Positions 60,438 to 64,000 of a stretch of 64,000 nucleotides of DNA are shown one piece after another. The stretch is taken from positions 682,001 to 746,000 of the forward strand of contig NZ_CP027295.1 in assembly GCF_005490785.1 (NCBI RefSeq). The letters run 5' to 3'. The stretch is from Brachybacterium sp. SGAir0954 (GTDB lineage: Bacteria > Actinomycetota > Actinomycetes > Actinomycetales > Dermabacteraceae). Made by a program: the position numbers and the translations under genes. A model generated the notes under the pieces. That model made no database searches, had not been told where the DNA came from, and saw only the letters and a program-made list of their open reading frames with translations. Position 1 is the first letter of the stretch, and the number at the start of each line of letters is the position of its first letter.

Positions 60438-61355
60438 TCAGTCCAGGGCGTAGTCGACGACCACGGGGGAGTGGTCGGAGAGCCGCACGCCGAGGTGGTC
60501 GCGGTCCACCTCCGCGCGCACCGCGGAACGGGCCAGGCGCGGCGTCGCGAGGTGGTAGTCGATCCGCCAGCCGGCGTCGTTGGCGAAGGACTGCCCGAGC
60601 CACGACCACCACGAGTACGGGCCCGCCGTGTCCGGATGCAGGCGACGCACCACGTCCACGAGCGTGCGGGAGGACAGCTGCGCGCTCAGCCACTCCCGCT
60701 CCTCCGGCAGGAAGCCGTCGGTCTGCTGGTTGCGGCGCCACGCGGCGAGGTCCCGCTCGGTGTGCGCGATGTTGAGGTCGCCCATGAGCAGGAACTCCCG
60801 GCCCTGCGCGGCCGCGGCCCGCCGGGTGCGGGTGAGATAGCGGGAGAACGCCGCCATGAAGCCCATCTTGCGCGTGTACTTCGCGCCGCCGTCGGGCGCC
60901 TCCCGCATCCGCTCCGGGCGCTGCAGGTGCGCGGGGAGGCCGCCCTTGGGCAGGTATAGGCAGGCGATCGTCACCGGCGCGTCCGCGAGGTCCACTTCGA
61001 GGTAACGGCCCTGGTGGGCGAAGGGGCCGAGGCCCCGTGCGAGAGTCACGTGGTCCGTTGCCGGCACCTCCCGCAGCGGGGCCGACGGGCCGCCGACGAG
61101 CGCGCTCCCGGACCAGGTGCGCACCGCCGCCGGCGGCTCCCGCGTGAGCACCGCGACCCCGTTCCGGCCGGGCAGCGTGCCCGTCTCGAGCGCCACGTGG
61201 AAGTCGCCGAACGCGCCTTCGGGCAGGACCGCCGCCTGCGCGCGCACCTCCTGCAGGGCGACCACGTCGCAGCCGCGGCCGGCGAGCCAATCGCCGAACC
61301 CGCGGCGGTGCGCGGCACGGATCCCGTTGACGTTGGCGGTCGCGATGCGGAGCAT
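60438..61355 (-). CDS. xthA: Exodeoxyribonuclease III
   Basis: A 305-residue exonuclease/AP endonuclease. It has the opening LRIATANVNGIRAAHRRGF, metal-binding Glu in VVALQEVRAQ, the Tyr region GGAKYTRKMGFMAAFSRYL, GDLNIAHTERDL with catalytic Asp, the WRIDYHLAT segment and terminal SDHSPVVVDY with catalytic His. It repairs abasic sites and 3' blocks in DNA. It appears leaderless (TAGCCT, 6 nt, ATG). The promoter region is divergent with the SDR gene. Confidence 0.92.
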   Translation of the reverse strand: MLRIATANVNGIRAAHRRGFGDWLAGRGCDVVALQEVRAQAAVLPEGAFGDFHVALETGTLPGRNGVAVLTREPPAAVRTWSGSALVGGPSAPLREVPATDHVTLARGLGPFAHQGRYLEVDLADAPVTIACLYLPKGGLPAHLQRPERMREAPDGGAKYTRKMGFMAAFSRYLTRTRRAAAAQGREFLLMGDLNIAHTERDLAAWRRNQQTDGFLPEEREWLSAQLSSRTLVDVVRRLHPDTAGPYSWWSWLGQSFANDAGWRIDYHLATPRLARSAVRAEVDRDHLGVRLSDHSPVVVDYALD

Positions 61356-61361
61356 CCCCCG

Positions 61362-61367
61362 AGGCTA
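61362..61367 (-). promoter_or_regulatory. -10-like box, leaderless xthA
   Basis: TAGCCT on the minus strand, 6 nt before ATG 61355. Confidence 0.4.
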
Positions 61368-61406
61368 CGGGGTGGCCCCGCGCCCGCCACCAGGGCCCGG
61401 CGCTCC

Positions 61407-61412
61407 TACGAT
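61407..61412 (+). promoter_or_regulatory. -10-like box, leaderless SDR gene
   Basis: TACGAT, 6 nt before the GTG at 61419. The close position also supports that GTG as the start. Confidence 0.45.
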
Positions 61413-61418
61413 GGGTGC

Positions 61419-62153
61419 GTGCACCAGCGGACAGTCCTCATCACCGGCGGGACCCGGGGGATCGGCCGTGCCAGCGCGATCGCCCTCGCCGCGACGGGCC
61501 ACCACCTCGTGCTCGGGTACGGCCGCGACGACGCCTCCGCCGCGCAGGTCGAGGAGGAGATCCGGGGCATGGGCGGGCAGTGCCGCACCGTCCGCGCGGA
61601 TCTGCGCACCGACGACGGCATCGAGCACCTGTTCACGGAGGCGATCGCCTTCCGGGGCGGCATCGACGCGGTCGTGAGCAACGCCGGCGCCACGCTGCAC
61701 ATCGGCGACCTCGCCTCCACCCCGGTCGCGGTGATCCGCGAGGTCGTGGACCTCAACCTCACCTCCGCGATCCTCGTGGCGCGCCGCGCCGCCCAGGTCC
61801 TGCCCGCCGGCGGGGTGCTCGTGACCCTCTCCTCGGGCGCCGCGACCACCGGCTCCCCGGGCGAGTACGTGCACTACGCCGCCGCGAAGGCCGGGGTCGA
61901 TGCGCTCACGAAGGGGCTCGCCGTCGAGCTCGCCCCGCAGGGCGTGCGGGTCGTGGGCGTCGCGCCGGGCACCATCGACACCGACGTCCATGCTGACGCC
62001 GGCGACCCGGGCCGCCCTGCCCGCGTCGCCGCACGCCACCCGATGGGCCGGGTCGGGACGCCGGAGGAGGTCGCCGCCGTCGTCGCCTTCGCGCTCTCCG
62101 ACGCGGCCAGCTACGTCTCCGGGACCACGCTGCGGGTCGCCGGAGGGGTCTGA
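61419..62153 (+). CDS. SDR family oxidoreductase
   Basis: A 244-residue short-chain dehydrogenase. It has the cofactor motif LITGGTRGIGRASAIALA (TGxxxGIG), NAG in VVSNAGATLHIG, catalytic Ser in VTLSSGAATTGSPGEYVHYA with Tyr and Lys in YAAAKAGVDAL, and a C-terminal YVSGTTLRVAGGV. Typical of FabG-like 3-ketoacyl or sugar-alcohol reductases; substrate unknown. GTG start, leaderless by position. Confidence 0.9.
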   Translation: MHQRTVLITGGTRGIGRASAIALAATGHHLVLGYGRDDASAAQVEEEIRGMGGQCRTVRADLRTDDGIEHLFTEAIAFRGGIDAVVSNAGATLHIGDLASTPVAVIREVVDLNLTSAILVARRAAQVLPAGGVLVTLSSGAATTGSPGEYVHYAAAKAGVDALTKGLAVELAPQGVRVVGVAPGTIDTDVHADAGDPGRPARVAARHPMGRVGTPEEVAAVVAFALSDAASYVSGTTLRVAGGV

Positions 62154-62173
62154 GCGGGGGAGACGAAGACTTG

Positions 62174-62179
62174 TAGCCT
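62174..62179 (+). promoter_or_regulatory. -10-like box, leaderless M24 gene
   Basis: TAGCCT, 6 nt before the ATG at 62186; no ribosome-binding site. Confidence 0.4.
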
Positions 62180-62185
62180 GCCGGC

Positions 62186-62878
62186 ATGACGGACGAGGCC
62201 GAGGTGCAGCAGATCGCCCAGCAGGCCATGGAGCTCACCCGCGCGTCGCTGCGCCCCGGTCAGACCCTCGCCGACGTCCGCGCCTCCTGCGAGGCCCGAC
62301 TCCTCGACCTGGGGGCGGATGCGTTCTGGTACTGGGGGATCGGCGCCTTCGTGTTCGCCGGAACGGGCACGATCGCCTCCGTCTCCGGGCGCGACTACCG
62401 GACCCCCGACCACGTCCTGCGCGAGGACGAGCTCGTGACCCTGGATCTCAGCCCGCAGCGCGGAGATGTCTGGGGCGACTTCGCGCGCACGCTGGTCATC
62501 GAGGGCGGCGTCCCGCTCGAGGACCCGGCGGCGACCTCGAACGAGGAGTGGCGCTCGGGCATCCTGGCCGAGCGTCAGCTGCATGCGGAGCTGCGGGAGG
62601 TCGCCGTGCCCGACATGACGTTCGAGGAGCTCGCGCGTCGGATGAACGAGCGCGTCGTCGCCCTCGACTACGAGAACCTCGACTTCCTGGGGAACCTCGG
62701 CCATTCCATCGCCTGGGCGAGCGGGGATCGCGTGTACATCGAGCCCGGCAACCGAGCGCGCCTGGACAGCGTCGGGAGCTTCACCTTCGAACCGCACATC
62801 CGCCGGCCCGGCGGGAGCTACGGGTACAAGCACGAGGACATCTACCGTTTCGTGGACGGTCGGCTCTCGCCTCTGTAG
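62186..62878 (+). CDS. M24 family metallopeptidase-like protein
   Basis: A 230-residue pita-bread-fold protein without the usual N-terminal prolidase domain. Metal ligands are visible: two Asp in TLDLSPQRGDVWGDFARTLV, His in NLGHSIAWASGDRVYI and Glu in VYIEPGN and in FTFEPHIRRPG. Members are aminopeptidases, prolidases or creatinases. It is short, so it may be a dimeric small-molecule hydrolase. Confidence 0.8.
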   Translation: MTDEAEVQQIAQQAMELTRASLRPGQTLADVRASCEARLLDLGADAFWYWGIGAFVFAGTGTIASVSGRDYRTPDHVLREDELVTLDLSPQRGDVWGDFARTLVIEGGVPLEDPAATSNEEWRSGILAERQLHAELREVAVPDMTFEELARRMNERVVALDYENLDFLGNLGHSIAWASGDRVYIEPGNRARLDSVGSFTFEPHIRRPGGSYGYKHEDIYRFVDGRLSPL

Positions 62879-62917
62879 GCCCCGCAGGGCCGTCTGGTCC
62901 CGGGGCGGCCCTGCGCG

Positions 62918-63985
62918 TCAGTCGACGGGGTCCCCCTGGACGGGGCCCTCGGTGTTGGGCTTCCAGCCGAGCGCCGGGGCGACGTGCTGGGCGAAGCTCT
63001 CGAGGATGTGGAGGTTCAGCTCGACGCCGGCCTGGCTGGGGATGGTGAGCATGAGGGTGTCCGCCGCCTGCACCGCGGCGTCGGCCTTCAGCTCCTCGAT
63101 CAGCTGGTCGGGCTCGCCCGCGTAGGTGCGGCCGAAGGTCGAGCGGGTGCCGTCGATGATGCCGATCTGGTCCGCGCCGTCCCCGGGGCGGGCGCCGAAG
63201 AGCATCCTGTCCTGCGCGGTCACGATCGGGAAGACGCTGCGGGAGACGGAGACGCGCGGGGCGTGCGTGTGCCCGGCCTCGCGGAAGGCGGTGCGAAAGG
63301 CGTCGATCTGCTCCGCCTGGAGGTCGCCGAACGCGGCGCCGGTCGCCTCGGTGAGCAGGGTCGAGCTCATCATGTTCAGGCCCAGCTGGCCGGTCCACTC
63401 GGCGGTCGCGCGGGAGCCGGCACCCCACCAGATGTGGCGGATGAGCTCGGCGGACTGCGGCTCGATCGCGAGCGGGGCGTGCGGGGCGGCGTCGGACATG
63501 TAGGGCTGGGCGGCGGCGCGGGTCATCGGCTCGCCCTGGATGGCCTTCAGGAACACGTCGAACTTCGCGCGGGCGATGTCCGCGCCGCGCGGGTCCGTGG
63601 AGCCGGTGTAGCCGAAGGACTCCCAGCCGCGTTCCGCGGCCTCGGGGGCGCCGCGGGAGATGCCGAGGGCGACGCGGCCGTCGGCGATGAGGTCGAGGGC
63701 GGCGGCCTCCTCGGCGAGGTAGAGCGGGTTCTCGTAGCGCATGTCGATCACGCCGGTGCCCACCTCGATGCGCTGCGTGCGCGCGGCGACCGCGGAGAGC
63801 AGCGGCATCGGGGAGGCGGCCTGCCGCGCGAAGTGGTGCACGCGGAAGGAGGCGTTGTTGACGCCGATCTCCTCCGCGCCCACGCCGATGTCGATCGCGT
63901 CGTGGAGCATCTGGCGGGCGCTGATGCCGCCCTGGGCGGGGCTGCCGCCGTAGTGGCCGAAGCTGAGGAATCCGAAAGCGCGCAT
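62918..63985 (-). CDS. LLM class flavin-dependent oxidoreductase
   Basis: A 355-residue luciferase-like monooxygenase-fold protein: MRAFGFLSFGHYGG, NNASFRVHHFARQAASPMPL, RIEVGTGVIDMRYENPLYLA EEAAALDLIADGRVALGISR and YAGEPDQLIEELKA. It uses FMN or F420 from a partner reductase. Substrate unknown. The start ATG at 63985 lies near the end of the window, so its promoter is only partly visible. Confidence 0.88.
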   Translation of the reverse strand: MRAFGFLSFGHYGGSPAQGGISARQMLHDAIDIGVGAEEIGVNNASFRVHHFARQAASPMPLLSAVAARTQRIEVGTGVIDMRYENPLYLAEEAAALDLIADGRVALGISRGAPEAAERGWESFGYTGSTDPRGADIARAKFDVFLKAIQGEPMTRAAAQPYMSDAAPHAPLAIEPQSAELIRHIWWGAGSRATAEWTGQLGLNMMSSTLLTEATGAAFGDLQAEQIDAFRTAFREAGHTHAPRVSVSRSVFPIVTAQDRMLFGARPGDGADQIGIIDGTRSTFGRTYAGEPDQLIEELKADAAVQAADTLMLTIPSQAGVELNLHILESFAQHVAPALGWKPNTEGPVQGDPVD

Positions 63986-64000
63986 GGTCGCACCGACCTC

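Noticed and set aside
1..64000. tRNA, rRNA, riboswitch and insertion-sequence signals
   Set aside because: I looked on both strands and saw no convincing cloverleaf, rRNA core, riboswitch core or transposase.

Overview
The window is very GC-rich (over 70% by eye), gene-dense chromosomal DNA from an actinobacterium. Evidence: a SigK/RskA sigma-anti-sigma pair, a class F sortase, LacI-rich sugar catabolism, CsoR-type copper boxes, frequent GTG starts, 4-base stop/start overlaps, and many genes that look leaderless. The overall style resembles Micrococcales such as Brachybacterium, but that genus is my inference. I see no rRNA, tRNA, CRISPR array, insertion sequence or phage.

Layout. 0-6 kb: MFS permease, BKACE-type enzyme, a VOC gene broken by a 22-bp tandem duplication, a nucleoside transporter, an aldo/keto reductase and a TIM-barrel isomerase. 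6-16.4 kb: a copper island. A CPH-type ATPase with a His-rich head and a copZ-copA pair each follow a CsoR-like palindrome; a minus-strand run encodes a membrane protein, a PCu(A)C lipoprotein, a DyP peroxidase and a PepSY protein. 16.4-19.7 kb: small genes, including a frameshifted tautomerase remnant. 19.8-22.8 kb: larA-larE-larB (nickel-pincer racemase system, no larC here). 23.2-25.7 kb: an AAA ATPase preceded by a small HTH gene interrupted by five perfect 7-bp repeats, then a paired SMR transporter. 25.7-36 kb: uronate catabolism (LacI, uxaC, uxuB-like, FGGY kinase) and a second LacI with a Gfo/Idh/MocA - UPF0303 - TolB-like operon behind two LacI-type operators. 36.0-36.35 kb: two tandem 170-bp-period palindromic elements. 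36.3-43.5 kb: SRPBCC, LysR, a tricorn-like protease, and two damaged small genes.

43.6-47.6 kb: a CopD - SigK - RskA operon facing a CHRD protein - class F sortase operon. Both share a SigK-like promoter motif with the same 15-nt spacer, which suggests one regulon. 47.8-50.7 kb: CPBP protease - histidine kinase - response regulator, all overlapping. 50.9-54.1 kb: MarR regulator and small stress-type proteins. 54.3-58.4 kb: SbnA-like / FAD-NAD(P) / Y4yA-like PLP cassette, probably for a 2,3-diaminopropionate-derived metabolite. 58.4-64 kb: SLH-like and SGNH-like secreted proteins, exonuclease III, SDR, M24 peptidase and an LLM flavin oxidoreductase.

Themes: copper handling recurs (CsoR boxes, CopA/CopZ/CopB, PCu(A)C, CopD); five small genes are visibly broken or repeat-interrupted; and sixteen genes have a YANNNT-like hexamer 6-7 nt before the start codon, suggesting widespread leaderless mRNAs.
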